A stretch of 64,000 nucleotides of DNA from JBNKFV01 sp050289485 (GTDB lineage: Bacteria; Pseudomonadota; Gammaproteobacteria; Pseudomonadales; Cellvibrionaceae): assembly GCA_050289485.1 (NCBI GenBank), contig JBNKFV010000024.1, positions 98,915 through 162,914 of the forward strand, written 5' to 3'. A program made the position numbers and the translations under genes. Shown here piece after piece: positions 1 through 8,391 of the stretch. The notes beneath the pieces are model-generated. The model had not been told where the DNA came from. It saw only the letters and a list, made by a program, of their open reading frames with translations, and did no database searches. Numbering within the stretch: position 1 is the first letter of the stretch; every line of letters begins with the position of its first letter.

Positions 1-169
1 CGTTAAGCAGCACCGAAACTGTGGCCTTCTCCTCGAAAACGGCCTGAGCAATCAACGCCAACGGGGGGATACTCACCAATATGCGTGGTTGCTCGGCGCG
101 CACTGGTGCGGCTTGAGCAACCCACAACCCAACAACTAAAGCCACAATGGCCAACCACGTTTTACTCAC
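1..169 (-). CDS. znuA: Zinc ABC transporter substrate-binding protein ZnuA, partial (N-terminus only)
   Basis: This is the start of a periplasmic zinc-binding lipocalin-unrelated cluster 9 solute-binding protein; the rest lies beyond the window edge. About 56 residues are visible: a hydrophobic signal peptide (KTWLAIVALVVGLWVAQA) followed by ILVSIPPLALIAQAV, the usual first strand of the ZnuA fold. A GTG start at 169 is used here; an in-frame ATG at 196 would add nine residues. The gene is divergent from zur-znuCB and shares with them a Zur-box-like palindrome at 234-246, so zinc repression of both transcripts is likely. The family assignment rests on the short N-terminus plus the neighbouring znuCB genes. 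Confidence 0.8.
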   Translation of the reverse strand, partial: MSKTWLAIVALVVGLWVAQAAPVRAEQPRILVSIPPLALIAQAVFEEKATVSVLLN

Positions 170-233
170 TGCTATACCCCGTACACCCGACCACATAAGT
201 GTTTCGACACGATAGTGCCTCAAATCAAAAAGC

Positions 234-246
234 GTTATATGATAAC
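234..246. promoter_or_regulatory. Putative Zur operator
   Basis: GTTAT-ATG-ATAAC is a perfect 5-bp inverted repeat with a 3-base spacer, and the flanks continue the resemblance to the gammaproteobacterial Zur box (TGTTATAnTATAACA). It lies between divergent znuA and zur-znuCB. Its position also argues that zur begins at GTG 283, because the upstream in-frame GTG at 199 would put the operator inside the coding region. Confidence 0.7.
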
Positions 247-282
247 ATATCAGTTTATAGAAAAGAGATTGGTCTTCTGCGC

Positions 283-777
283 GTGAATACTGCCGAGCTG
301 GCCCACCAGCCACACAATCACCAGCGCTGTATTGTCAGTGCGCTACAAAGTGCTCAGGAAGTGTGTAGCCGTAATGCGGTGAAATTTACACAATTGCGCA
401 AACAGGTCTTCGAACTTATCTGGCGCAGTCATCAGCCCCTTGGTGCGTATCGCATTATGGAACTACTGGCTGAATCCACCACCCGCCGGGTTGCACCACC
501 AACGGTGTACCGGGCGCTGGAATTTTTGCAAGAACAAGGGTTGGTGCACAAGATCAATTCGCTAAATGCGTTTATAGGCTGCCCGCACCCTGGTCATACC
601 CATGAGTCTTGCTTTCTGCTCTGCAAAGCCTGCGGCAATGCGATGGAGTGCGACCAAACAGACATTCTTAATGCCATTAATCGCACCGCTCATGCTAGCC
701 AGTTTGCTATGCAAACCGCCGCCATTGAAATTGTTGGACTGTGCCAAAAATGCCAGTCACAAGGGAACAACGCATGA
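283..777 (+). CDS. zur: Zinc uptake regulator Zur (Fur family)
   Basis: This is a Fur-family repressor that binds DNA when loaded with zinc and shuts off zinc import. The 164-residue product from GTG 283 has an N-terminal winged helix (APPTVYRALEFLQEQGLV is the recognition region) and a C-terminal dimerisation domain. Two CxxC pairs (CKAC and CQKC) form the structural zinc site. An in-frame GTG at 199 would add 28 residues of atypical sequence and overlap the operator, so 283 is preferred. The stop overlaps the znuC start (ATGA), so zur, znuC and znuB form one operon that probably represses itself through the box at 234-246. Confidence 0.92.
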   Translation: MNTAELAHQPHNHQRCIVSALQSAQEVCSRNAVKFTQLRKQVFELIWRSHQPLGAYRIMELLAESTTRRVAPPTVYRALEFLQEQGLVHKINSLNAFIGCPHPGHTHESCFLLCKACGNAMECDQTDILNAINRTAHASQFAMQTAAIEIVGLCQKCQSQGNNA

Positions 778-1544
778 CGAACGCACCACTTATAAGCGCC
801 GACAACCTGCAATTCCAGCAGGGCGACAAGATCATTTTGTCAGACATTTCGTTATCTCTTGAGGCAGGCAAAATCACCACACTGATCGGCCCCAATGGGG
901 CGGGAAAGACAACGCTGGTGAGAATCCTGCTCGGGCTCACCCAGCCCACGGCAGGCAGGGTGAATCGCCAGAAGGGTTTGCGTATTGGCTACATGCCACA
1001 AAAACTACACGTTGATCCGAGCATGCCACTCAGTGTTGTCCGGTTTCTGCAGCTGTCTGGCAAAGACCGCGATACTTGTCATCAGGCACTGACCCACGTG
1101 AACGCGGAAAGACTGCTAGAGCAATCGTTTCAGCATTTGTCGGGTGGCGAAATGCAGCGCGTTTTGCTTGCTCGCGCTTTGTTGCGCAAACCCCAACTAC
1201 TGGTATTAGACGAGCCGGTACAGGGCGTAGATGTAGCTGGTCAGGAAGAGCTTTACCGCCTGATATCGCGAATACGCGATGAATTACAGTGTGGTGTTTT
1301 TATGGTATCCCACGATTTACACTTTGTTATGGCCACTACCGACTCGGTGATTTGCATTAATCAGCATATTTGCTGCCATGGTCATCCAGAGAGCGTCTCC
1401 AACCACCCGGCGTATTTGCAATTGTTTGGTCACAATGTGCGACCCAACATGGCCATTTATACACATCACCACGACCATGATCACTCACATGACGAGTCGT
1501 CGCCCAACTCTACGGCCCATGACCATTCAGCCTGTAACCACTAA
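774..1544 (+). CDS. znuC: Zinc ABC transporter ATP-binding protein ZnuC
   Basis: This is the cytoplasmic ATPase of the ZnuABC high-affinity zinc importer. The 256-residue product has Walker A GPNGAGKTT near residue 40, the ABC signature LSGGEMQ, Walker B LLVLDEP and the switch histidine in VSHDLHF. The last 30 residues are rich in His and Asp (HHHDHDHSHD), a tail common in gammaproteobacterial ZnuC and probably metal-binding. ATG 774 overlaps the zur stop. An in-frame ATG at 741 inside zur is less likely because the ABC domain begins normally from 774. znuB follows after 14 bases. Confidence 0.95.
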   Translation: MTNAPLISADNLQFQQGDKIILSDISLSLEAGKITTLIGPNGAGKTTLVRILLGLTQPTAGRVNRQKGLRIGYMPQKLHVDPSMPLSVVRFLQLSGKDRDTCHQALTHVNAERLLEQSFQHLSGGEMQRVLLARALLRKPQLLVLDEPVQGVDVAGQEELYRLISRIRDELQCGVFMVSHDLHFVMATTDSVICINQHICCHGHPESVSNHPAYLQLFGHNVRPNMAIYTHHHDHDHSHDESSPNSTAHDHSACNH

Positions 1545-1558
1545 CCAAGAGCGTTGAT

Positions 1559-2344
1559 ATGCTGGAATTTTTACTGCTGCCCTTATTCGCAGGCCTGGGT
1601 ATCGCGCTAGTGGCTGGGCCGCTGGGAGCATTCGTGGTGTGGCGGCGCATGGCTTACTTTGGCGATACACTGGCACACGCGGCTTTACTGGGTATTGCGC
1701 TAGGCATTGTGTTGTCTATCAATGTGAATGTTGCGGTTATTTTTGGTTGTGGCACGCTGGCGATGATTTTACTGGCTCTTCAACATAATCGAACCCTGGC
1801 CACTGATACCTTACTGGGCATTCTTTCTCACTCCACACTGGCGGTAGGCCTGATTATTGTTAGCCTGCTACCAGGGCAATCCATCAATATTCAGAGCTAT
1901 TTGTTTGGCGACCTGCTCGCCGTAGGCATGACCGATGTCATCACTGTTTATGGTATCTGCGGCGTTGTGCTGCTGGTGCTGTGCCTGCTATGGCGACAGT
2001 TTCTTGCCATCACCGTGCAGGAGGAGCTCGCCTATGTCGAAGGCATTCCAGTGACCCGCTTGAAAGCTATTTTGATGGTGCTTATGGCGCTGGTAATTGC
2101 CATAGCGATGAAAATTGTGGGCGTGCTGCTGATTACCGCCTTATTGATTATTCCCGCAGCAGCGGCGCGACGCTTAAGCCACTCGCCTGAGGCCATGGCA
2201 ATTATCGCGGCTATTATTGGCATGATGGCAGTAGTGGGCGGCATTGCCTCGTCTGCCACCTGGGATACCCCAACCGGCCCTTCTGTGGTGGTAGCTGCAT
2301 TGGTGTGCTTTTTATTGGCATTGTTGCGCAAACAAACAAACTAA
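1559..2344 (+). CDS. znuB: Zinc ABC transporter permease ZnuB
   Basis: This is the inner-membrane permease of ZnuABC (ABC-3 family). The 261-residue protein is almost entirely hydrophobic helices. It carries the family region RRMAYFGDTLAHAALLG near residues 29-45 and the cytoplasmic loop EELAYVEGIPVTRLK that contacts the ATPase. The length is typical. It is the last gene of zur-znuC-znuB and converges on the SCO gene. No strong terminator is visible in the 45-base gap. Confidence 0.95.
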   Translation: MLEFLLLPLFAGLGIALVAGPLGAFVVWRRMAYFGDTLAHAALLGIALGIVLSINVNVAVIFGCGTLAMILLALQHNRTLATDTLLGILSHSTLAVGLIIVSLLPGQSINIQSYLFGDLLAVGMTDVITVYGICGVVLLVLCLLWRQFLAITVQEELAYVEGIPVTRLKAILMVLMALVIAIAMKIVGVLLITALLIIPAAAARRLSHSPEAMAIIAAIIGMMAVVGGIASSATWDTPTGPSVVVAALVCFLLALLRKQTN

Positions 2345-2389
2345 AATACGGTTGAGCGTTCATCTATTGCAACCGCGCATCCTAGCTAC

Positions 2390-3079
2390 TTAGGGAAAAC
2401 TGGTCACAATTGACTGGAAGGTTAATTTTCCCCGCGCAGGATCCAGCGGAAACTTTAAAAATCCCTGATAGTGGCCATAAGGGTTGATGATGGCTACGTT
2501 AGCGCCATGATCAACCGTGTAGCTGTCTGCCCCGGTTTTGACTTTTTGAAACGGAATATTCAGCTGGTTGGCGAATTTTTTAATATCAATAAAATTGCCC
2601 GTTAAGCCAAAGAAGTCTGGATTAAAGTGTTGCAGATAATCATCTAGCGCCTGCGGTGTATCACGAGCAGGATCAACGGTCACCAAGATTACCTGTGTCT
2701 GGTCAGCTATATCATCGTTCAACGTAGCAACCATTTGCTTAAGGTTAGACAAGGTTGCCGGGCACACATCCGGGCATGATGTAAAGCCAAAAAAGATCAA
2801 ACTCCACTTACCCTCCAAGCCAGCCAGACCAAACGGCTCCTGATGCTGATTCAACAATGCAAAATTCTCGATAATGCGCGGCTTATCAAAAACAAACGCT
2901 CCATTCACCTGTAACTCAGTCGGGCTTAATACGCGTGGTGTGAACATTTTATTCAAAAAAAGCCCCAACACCACAATCATGAAGAGCACCAACACCAACA
3001 CGGTAATAGTGATATTTTTACGTGGACGCTTCTCGTTAAACTCAGCTGATTGATAGGGTGTTTCAGCGGTTTGTGTCAT
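2390..3079 (-). CDS. SCO1/SenC-family copper chaperone for cytochrome oxidase
   Basis: This is a membrane-anchored thioredoxin-fold protein that helps load the CuA site of cytochrome oxidase subunit II. In 229 residues there is one N-terminal membrane helix (about 23-44), then a periplasmic domain with the copper-binding CxxxC motif (SCPDVC, C102 and C106). The third ligand histidine is in DHGANVAII. It is the last gene of the minus-strand assembly cluster SURF1, unnamed membrane protein, ctaA, ctaB, SCO. A role in copper insertion follows from the family and the neighbours. Confidence 0.93.
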   Translation of the reverse strand: MTQTAETPYQSAEFNEKRPRKNITITVLVLVLFMIVVLGLFLNKMFTPRVLSPTELQVNGAFVFDKPRIIENFALLNQHQEPFGLAGLEGKWSLIFFGFTSCPDVCPATLSNLKQMVATLNDDIADQTQVILVTVDPARDTPQALDDYLQHFNPDFFGLTGNFIDIKKFANQLNIPFQKVKTGADSYTVDHGANVAIINPYGHYQGFLKFPLDPARGKLTFQSIVTSFP

Positions 3080-3101
3080 AACGACTCCGGCTATAACAGC
3101 G

Positions 3102-4004
3102 CTACAACGGCAACAGGTAATGATCGAGCAACATGATCACAAACAGCGCCATCAGATAAATAATAGAATATTTGAACGTTTCCATGGCAATGCCATGTTT
3201 TTCACTGATCAACAGCATGACCGCCCAATATAAAAATCCGATACCCAATACCACTGCGCCTAACAAATACAGCCAATTGAGCATACCCGTAGCAAACGGC
3301 AGCAAGGTAACGGCAAATAAAATGGCCGTGTATAAAAGAATATGAATTTTCGTGTAGTGCTCACCGTGGGTAACCGGCAGCATAGGAATATTGGCCTTGG
3401 CGTAGTCGGCTTTGCGATGTACAGCCAACGCCCAAAAATGTGGCGGTGTCCAGGCAAAGATAATCAGCACTAATAACAGCGCATGCCCGCTTACTTCGCC
3501 CGTAACGGCTGTCCATCCCAACAAAGGCGGTGCAGCACCCGCAAGACCGCCAATCACAATATTTTGTGGCGTGGCGCGCTTCAAGAACATGGTGTAAACC
3601 AGCGCATAGCCCAAAAGAGATGCCAACGTTAACCACGCCGTGAGCGGATTGATAAACGCCATCAGCAAATACATGCCCATACTGCCGATAACAATGGCAA
3701 ACAATATAGCTTCGAGAGGGTCAACCCTACCCTGTACGATCGGACGCTTATGCGTGCGTTGCATGTGCTGGTCGATTTTTCGATCGACCAAGTGGTTCAC
3801 CACCGCTGCCGAACCCGCACACAAACCAATACCGAGATTACCAATCAACAGTACCGACAACGATACCATCTCCTGGCTTGCCAGCAACATGCCGATCAAA
3901 GAGGTTAGCAACATGAGTGCAACGACTTTGAATTTGCACAGTTCGAGGTAATCACGCAGTCGAGTGCTGGCAAACTGTAACGAGCCTTGTATTGTCTTTG
4001 CCAT
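3102..4004 (-). CDS. ctaB: Protoheme IX farnesyltransferase (heme O synthase)
   Basis: This is a UbiA-family membrane prenyltransferase that converts heme B to heme O, the first step to heme A. The 300-residue product has about nine hydrophobic segments. Its polyprenyl-diphosphate motifs include N-x3-D-x3-D (NHLVDRKIDQHM, then RTHKRP) and a second acidic loop, HRKADYAKANIPMLP. ATG 4004 is chosen over an upstream start near 4058 because a CAGGAGAT Shine-Dalgarno sequence sits just before it and the family N-terminus aligns there. It begins 13 bases after ctaA ends, so the two are probably co-transcribed. Confidence 0.95.
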   Translation of the reverse strand: MAKTIQGSLQFASTRLRDYLELCKFKVVALMLLTSLIGMLLASQEMVSLSVLLIGNLGIGLCAGSAAVVNHLVDRKIDQHMQRTHKRPIVQGRVDPLEAILFAIVIGSMGMYLLMAFINPLTAWLTLASLLGYALVYTMFLKRATPQNIVIGGLAGAAPPLLGWTAVTGEVSGHALLLVLIIFAWTPPHFWALAVHRKADYAKANIPMLPVTHGEHYTKIHILLYTAILFAVTLLPFATGMLNWLYLLGAVVLGIGFLYWAVMLLISEKHGIAMETFKYSIIYLMALFVIMLLDHYLLPL

Positions 4005-4017
4005 GGTAATCTCCTGT

Positions 4018-5091
4018 TTAATTATTATTATCGTAAGCGGGTGTAGCTTTAAACACACAGTAACAAACTGTCACCAACGTTAACAGCAATAATGCGGCCA
4101 CACCATTGTGTGCAACCGCAATGGGTAAAGGTAAGAAAAACAGTACGTTACTGGCACCCAAACCTACCTGTAAAAAGAGTACTGCTGCCGTTGCCAAGGC
4201 CAACCCTTTAAATAAAGTGATACCACTGGTAAACAGTTTGTATACCAGTACCAACACCACCAGCGTGGTTATTAATGCACCGATGCGATGGGTGTAATGG
4301 ATGGCTGTTCTGGCCTCGCTTTCCAGCAAACCTCCCAAATAATTGGGCCCAATATGCTGTGCCAGATTAAATCCCATTGCGAAGTCGGCTTCTGGCCAAT
4401 AACTACCATGGCAACTGGGAAAATCCAAACAAGCCAATGCGGCGTAGTTTGAGCTCGTCCACCCACCCAAAAATATCTGTAACACGATCACAACAATTGC
4501 CACTACTGACAGTTTTTTCAATGCACCCATCGCTGGTGTAGACGAAATCTCCCAACCGTTGGGAAAATTAGAGCGCAAGCTGAGCAGCCACAAGAGCGAT
4601 AGCGTCGCAAAACCGCCGAGCAAGTGTGCAGTAACCACTTGTGGCCAGAGTTTTAAGGTAACAGTCCACATACCAAACGCACCCTGCAACAGCACCAGTG
4701 CTAACAAACCAATAGCCAATTTTACCGGCTGGCGCATATCCTGACGATTGCGCCAGTTAATAATTACCAGCCCAATAATCAGCAAGCCAATGGTGCTGGC
4801 AAAATAGCGGTGCACCATCTCCGGCCAGGTTTTATCAACCGCCACCGGCGCATGGGGAAATTTATTTTCGGCTATCTGAATTTCTTCTGCGCTTTTGGGC
4901 CAAGTCAAATGACCATAGCAACCGGGCCAGTCCGGGCACCCAAGCCCTGCATCGGCTAAACGAGTGAAGGCCCCCAATAAAACCACTACCGCAGCAATCA
5001 CGGTGGCGAATACCGCTAAACGGCAACCCGGCAGTTTTTTTGAGGTAGTTTGCGGTGCACTTGCTGCCATCGTTTCAACTGCTGTCGTCAT
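4018..5091 (-). CDS. ctaA: Heme A synthase (COX15/CtaA family)
   Basis: This is the membrane monooxygenase that oxidises the C8 methyl of heme O to give heme A for the aa3 oxidase. The 357-residue protein has eight predicted membrane helices in two repeated halves. It shows the family segment TRLADAGLGCPDWPGCYG near residues 43-60 with its cysteine pair, and conserved heme-ligand histidines such as those in EMVHRYFAS and IHYTHRIGA. It lies between the unnamed SCO-like gene (2-base gap) and ctaB, in a typical Pseudomonas-type arrangement. Confidence 0.95.
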   Translation of the reverse strand: MTTAVETMAASAPQTTSKKLPGCRLAVFATVIAAVVVLLGAFTRLADAGLGCPDWPGCYGHLTWPKSAEEIQIAENKFPHAPVAVDKTWPEMVHRYFASTIGLLIIGLVIINWRNRQDMRQPVKLAIGLLALVLLQGAFGMWTVTLKLWPQVVTAHLLGGFATLSLLWLLSLRSNFPNGWEISSTPAMGALKKLSVVAIVVIVLQIFLGGWTSSNYAALACLDFPSCHGSYWPEADFAMGFNLAQHIGPNYLGGLLESEARTAIHYTHRIGALITTLVVLVLVYKLFTSGITLFKGLALATAAVLFLQVGLGASNVLFFLPLPIAVAHNGVAALLLLTLVTVCYCVFKATPAYDNNN

Positions 5092-5093
5092 GA

Positions 5094-5750
5094 TTAATTC
5101 TCGTATGAATATTTCAACAGGCGTTTTAAATCGGCCAGCAATTCTTTTCCTTCATGTTCAGCACTGTAAGACATCATCAAATACCCTTCTTGATCGACCA
5201 GAAAATAAAGATGTTGTGCCAAAACATCGTTGTTGCCCAACGACGTTTTTTCTAAACGTTGCTTAAAATCACTGTAATCAACATATGTGCGGTGTAGCAG
5301 TGGGTACTCTTCATTTAGCACTTGAGTAAATTCAGGGGAATTATCTTTGCTGGTTAACAACGCGTAACGTTCCACGCGGTGGGCTTTGCCTGCCAGCAGT
5401 TTATGTACTTGGCGAGTCAGGTATAAATTCTCCATGCACACATCATCACAACGGTCACCAATGGGAATATACAAACGCCAACGTTTTATCGACCAATCAG
5501 GCAGAGGCAACTCTCCTGCTTGTTCCAGGGGAAGATTTTTTACCGAAAAGGGTGGCGTAATCAAATTACCTTTATTGATGGTGTGTGTTGGTGCCAAGCC
5601 AAATTTAAAGACCAAATACGCCGAAAGCATCATCAATATGACAACACCGGGAATCGCTAAACCCTCCCACCGATTAATGCCTTTTTTTACCGTGTTTGTC
5701 TCCACCTTATTAGCGCCGTTGTTACTAGTCTCGGTATCCAAACTTACCAT
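5094..5750 (-). CDS. Uncharacterised membrane-anchored SCO-like protein in the oxidase cluster
   Basis: I do not recognise a named family. The 218-residue protein has a polar N-terminus, one membrane helix (about 31-50) and a soluble C-terminal domain that should face the periplasm. That domain contains GDRCDDVCMENL, a CxxxC pair (C101, C105) spaced as in SCO proteins, and a later LYFLVDQEGYLMMSY segment resembling a thioredoxin-fold strand. The SCO ligand motif DHG is absent. The gene is packed between SURF1 and ctaA (gaps of 4 and 2 bases); Pseudomonas genomes carry a hypothetical gene in the same place. A role in copper or redox handling during oxidase assembly is an inference. Confidence 0.8.
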   Translation of the reverse strand: MVSLDTETSNNGANKVETNTVKKGINRWEGLAIPGVVILMMLSAYLVFKFGLAPTHTINKGNLITPPFSVKNLPLEQAGELPLPDWSIKRWRLYIPIGDRCDDVCMENLYLTRQVHKLLAGKAHRVERYALLTSKDNSPEFTQVLNEEYPLLHRTYVDYSDFKQRLEKTSLGNNDVLAQHLYFLVDQEGYLMMSYSAEHEGKELLADLKRLLKYSYEN

Positions 5751-5754
5751 CCTC

Positions 5755-6513
5755 TTAACCTCTTTTTCGACAGCGCCACCAAGGCCCGATATTCGTGTTA
5801 CTTACCACCAACAAAATAAATAAAGCAAACGCCATGGAAAACCACTGTACGGCATAACCCATATGCTTATCGGCAGATACATTGATGCTTGGCCAGTTCA
5901 CAATATAACTGCCAGGGCTTTCGGTATCCGTATAGGCAACCCATGGCTCTAGTGGATACCCAACCTCTTCCGACATCGATAGCAAATCAATGGTGGCAAT
6001 CACAGATTGTTGTTGAATTATTTCAGGCACATAATTTAGTAGCGGGTGTTCAATATTGGTTTTTAGCAATGCTGTGATGACCACGTTACCAGTAGGGGTT
6101 TCAACGGCTGGCAAGTTCTGGCGACTGGCATTAGCTGCAACCCAACCACGATTTACTAGAAAGTAATGCCCCGCTTCTGTTTTGAATACTGTTAGTATAT
6201 GAAAGCCGGTTTTTCCATTGATTACCTGATTTTCCAATAACCACTGATTAGCAATCTGGTACTCACCGTGAAGCGCAACGCGATAATAGTCGAGATCGCT
6301 CTGATAGCGACTGACAAGGGTTTGGTATTGTTGTGGTTGTTCCGCAACACGGTCTGAAAACGCTTGTTGTAGGCGTTCTTTTTCGGTAGCACGATGCAAC
6401 TGCCATACGCCCAGACTGATAAGCACCGGAAAAAAAAGACCGCCAAATGCCAGCAGACGAAAATTTGGAATAAACTTGAGCCTTACCTCGGACACATCCA
6501 TACTCAACTTCAA
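5755..6513 (-). CDS. SURF1-family cytochrome oxidase assembly protein
   Basis: This is a membrane protein that aids heme A delivery to oxidase subunit I. The 252-residue product has the SURF1 layout: an N-terminal helix (LLAFGGLFFPVLISLGVWQL, about 20-39), a large periplasmic domain containing the family signature VNRGWV, and a C-terminal helix (WFSMAFALFILLVVSNT). It heads the minus-strand set SURF1, SCO-like gene, ctaA, ctaB, SCO. It is divergent from the DUF2909 gene, and the 72-base gap between them should hold both promoters. Confidence 0.93.
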   Translation of the reverse strand: MKLSMDVSEVRLKFIPNFRLLAFGGLFFPVLISLGVWQLHRATEKERLQQAFSDRVAEQPQQYQTLVSRYQSDLDYYRVALHGEYQIANQWLLENQVINGKTGFHILTVFKTEAGHYFLVNRGWVAANASRQNLPAVETPTGNVVITALLKTNIEHPLLNYVPEIIQQQSVIATIDLLSMSEEVGYPLEPWVAYTDTESPGSYIVNWPSINVSADKHMGYAVQWFSMAFALFILLVVSNTNIGPWWRCRKRG

Positions 6514-6585
6514 TTTGAAGAACCAATAACCGTACCGCAGTTGTTATTGATTTTTCTGTCAACTCAATGACAAGGGAGCCAACTC

Positions 6586-6858
6586 ATGCTACTTAAAATT
6601 ACGATTGTGCTGTTATTTTTCGGTGTGCTGGCCAGCTTGTCTAGCGGGCTTTATTTTTTGTTAAATGATATGGGCTCTGAATCGAAACGTACGCTATATG
6701 CATTGGGGATTCGTATTACACTGGCGGCGCTGTTATTGATCAGTATTTTTTACGGGCTGTATACCGGGAAGCTTGGCAGTACAGCACCCTGGGATCGCCA
6801 CACAACACTGCAGCAACCCCAGGAACAACCCTCTACCCCAGAATATAAACAAAAATAA
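6586..6858 (+). CDS. DUF2909 twin-transmembrane protein
   Basis: This small 90-residue protein has two hydrophobic helices (about 3-27 and 40-61) joined by a short polar loop (NDMGSESKRT) and followed by a proline- and glutamine-rich tail. It matches the DUF2909 pattern, a family usually encoded among aa3 oxidase genes in Pseudomonas relatives; its function is unknown. It is the only plus-strand gene in the oxidase region. Its last 26 bases overlap the end of ctaE tail to tail, so convergent transcripts would be partly antisense. Confidence 0.85.
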   Translation: MLLKITIVLLFFGVLASLSSGLYFLLNDMGSESKRTLYALGIRITLAALLLISIFYGLYTGKLGSTAPWDRHTTLQQPQEQPSTPEYKQK

Positions 6859-7750
6859 ACAAACCAACCCATACCACGTCAACGAAGTGCCAATACCAAC
6901 TGGCGGCTTCGAAACCAAAGCAATCATCGTGTTTGAAGTGGCCTTTTATCGCTGTACGCAAGAACATGACCAGTAACATGAACGTACCTAAGGTTACGTG
7001 CGCCCCGTGAAAACCAGTCAACATAAAGAAGGTCGTACCGTACACGCCCGACTCTAACGTTAGGCCCATGTGGTGGTATGCTTCCATATATTCTTCAGCC
7101 TGCAACACCAAAAAGCTGATACCCAACAGAACCGTAAGGGCCAACCAGGCATTGAAGGCCTTTCGCTTGTCATTTTTTAACGCGGTGTGAGCAAAATGTA
7201 CCGTTACACTTGATGTGAGCAGAATGACGGTATTCCAGAAAGGCAGCCATGTCCACAACGATCCCGCATGGCTAAAACTCATATTCTGTTCTGGTCCAGT
7301 CACTTTAGCGGCGTCACCATTAACAGCCATATCGGGGGTGGTCATCAGTGGCCATTCATTGGTAAAACCTGGCCACAACATTTCTGATGTCATAGGCTTG
7401 TCGCCTTCACCCGCCAGCCAGGGTAACGCAAAGTGGCGAATATAGAACAGTGCACCAAAGAATGCCGCAAAGAACATCACTTCGCTGAAGATAAACCAGC
7501 CCATGCCCCACACATAAGACCGTTTGAGCTGAGCGTTATTGAGGCCAGCCATGTTTTCAGAAATGACTGCACTGAACCAGCTCCATAGTACAAAAGCCAT
7601 TATTAACCCACCGGCAAACAGAATCGTAGGGCCAACATCATTCCCGTTCAGCCAGTTACCAGCACCAAACACTGTCAGAAATAAACCCAGCGAAGCAAAG
7701 ATGGGTAGCTTGCTTTGCTCGGGTACGTAATAGGTTCCTTCAGTTGCCAT
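6833..7750 (-). CDS. ctaE: Cytochrome c oxidase subunit III
   Basis: This is the third core subunit of the aa3-type oxidase, a seven-helix inner-membrane protein that stabilises subunit I. The 305-residue protein shows the family blocks WFIFSEVMFFAAFFGALFY, a hydrophilic insert between helices (about 130-165), and the C-terminal GFHGAHVTLGT and WYWHFVDVVWVGLF. The insert is typical of the proteobacterial form. It follows ctaG in ctaC-ctaD-ctaG-ctaE and ends inside the DUF2909 gene on the other strand. Confidence 0.96.
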   Translation of the reverse strand: MATEGTYYVPEQSKLPIFASLGLFLTVFGAGNWLNGNDVGPTILFAGGLIMAFVLWSWFSAVISENMAGLNNAQLKRSYVWGMGWFIFSEVMFFAAFFGALFYIRHFALPWLAGEGDKPMTSEMLWPGFTNEWPLMTTPDMAVNGDAAKVTGPEQNMSFSHAGSLWTWLPFWNTVILLTSSVTVHFAHTALKNDKRKAFNAWLALTVLLGISFLVLQAEEYMEAYHHMGLTLESGVYGTTFFMLTGFHGAHVTLGTFMLLVMFLRTAIKGHFKHDDCFGFEAASWYWHFVDVVWVGLFIFVYILG

Positions 7751-7798
7751 GGTTATATCCCCATTTTTATTTTGGATCTCAGGGCACCCGCTCTGAGG

Positions 7799-8377
7799 TT
7801 AATTTATCGCCAAAGGCGGTGCGCTATCGTCACCTGCTTCAGAATTGGTTTTGGTGATATCAAACAACGTATAAGACAAGGTAATGGTATGCACTTGCGC
7901 CGGGATGCTTTGATCAACAATAAAGCGCAGTGGTAACTCTGCCGTTTCGCCAGCAGCCAACGGCTGACTGTGAAAGCAGAAACATTCCGTTTTGTGAAAA
8001 TAATCAACAGCTTTATAGGGCACCAGACTGGGTATAGCCTGCGCTGTCATATCATGTGCAGTGGTATTGTGCACAAAAAAATGCGCTTCGGTTTCTTGCC
8101 CAGGGTGGACTTTCATGCTTTTTACAACCGGCTTGAACTCCCACGGCATGTTTTCATTGTTGGTGGCAATAAACTGAACCGTCACTTCACGACTGCTATC
8201 TACGTCAGCAGATTCGGCCACATAGGGCCCGCGGGTTTTACCATTGAGCCCCGTAATGTCACAAAATGCATCGTATAGCGGCGGCATTACCCAGACAGCA
8301 AACGCAAACATCCCCACAGCCAGCCCGAATAACTTCAGGCTGCCGCGAGCATTATTTGATAATCTGCCATTAGCCAT
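7799..8377 (-). CDS. ctaG: Cytochrome c oxidase assembly protein CtaG/Cox11
   Basis: This is a copper chaperone that delivers CuB to subunit I of the oxidase. The 192-residue product has one N-terminal helix (about 14-34) and an immunoglobulin-like periplasmic domain. The copper-binding CFCF motif lies in KTECFCFHSQ, and FVDQSIP is the typical C-terminal strand. It lies between ctaD (14-base gap) and ctaE, as in many proteobacterial oxidase operons. Confidence 0.95.
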   Translation of the reverse strand: MANGRLSNNARGSLKLFGLAVGMFAFAVWVMPPLYDAFCDITGLNGKTRGPYVAESADVDSSREVTVQFIATNNENMPWEFKPVVKSMKVHPGQETEAHFFVHNTTAHDMTAQAIPSLVPYKAVDYFHKTECFCFHSQPLAAGETAELPLRFIVDQSIPAQVHTITLSYTLFDITKTNSEAGDDSAPPLAIN

Positions 8378-8391
8378 CTTCGCTGTCTCTC

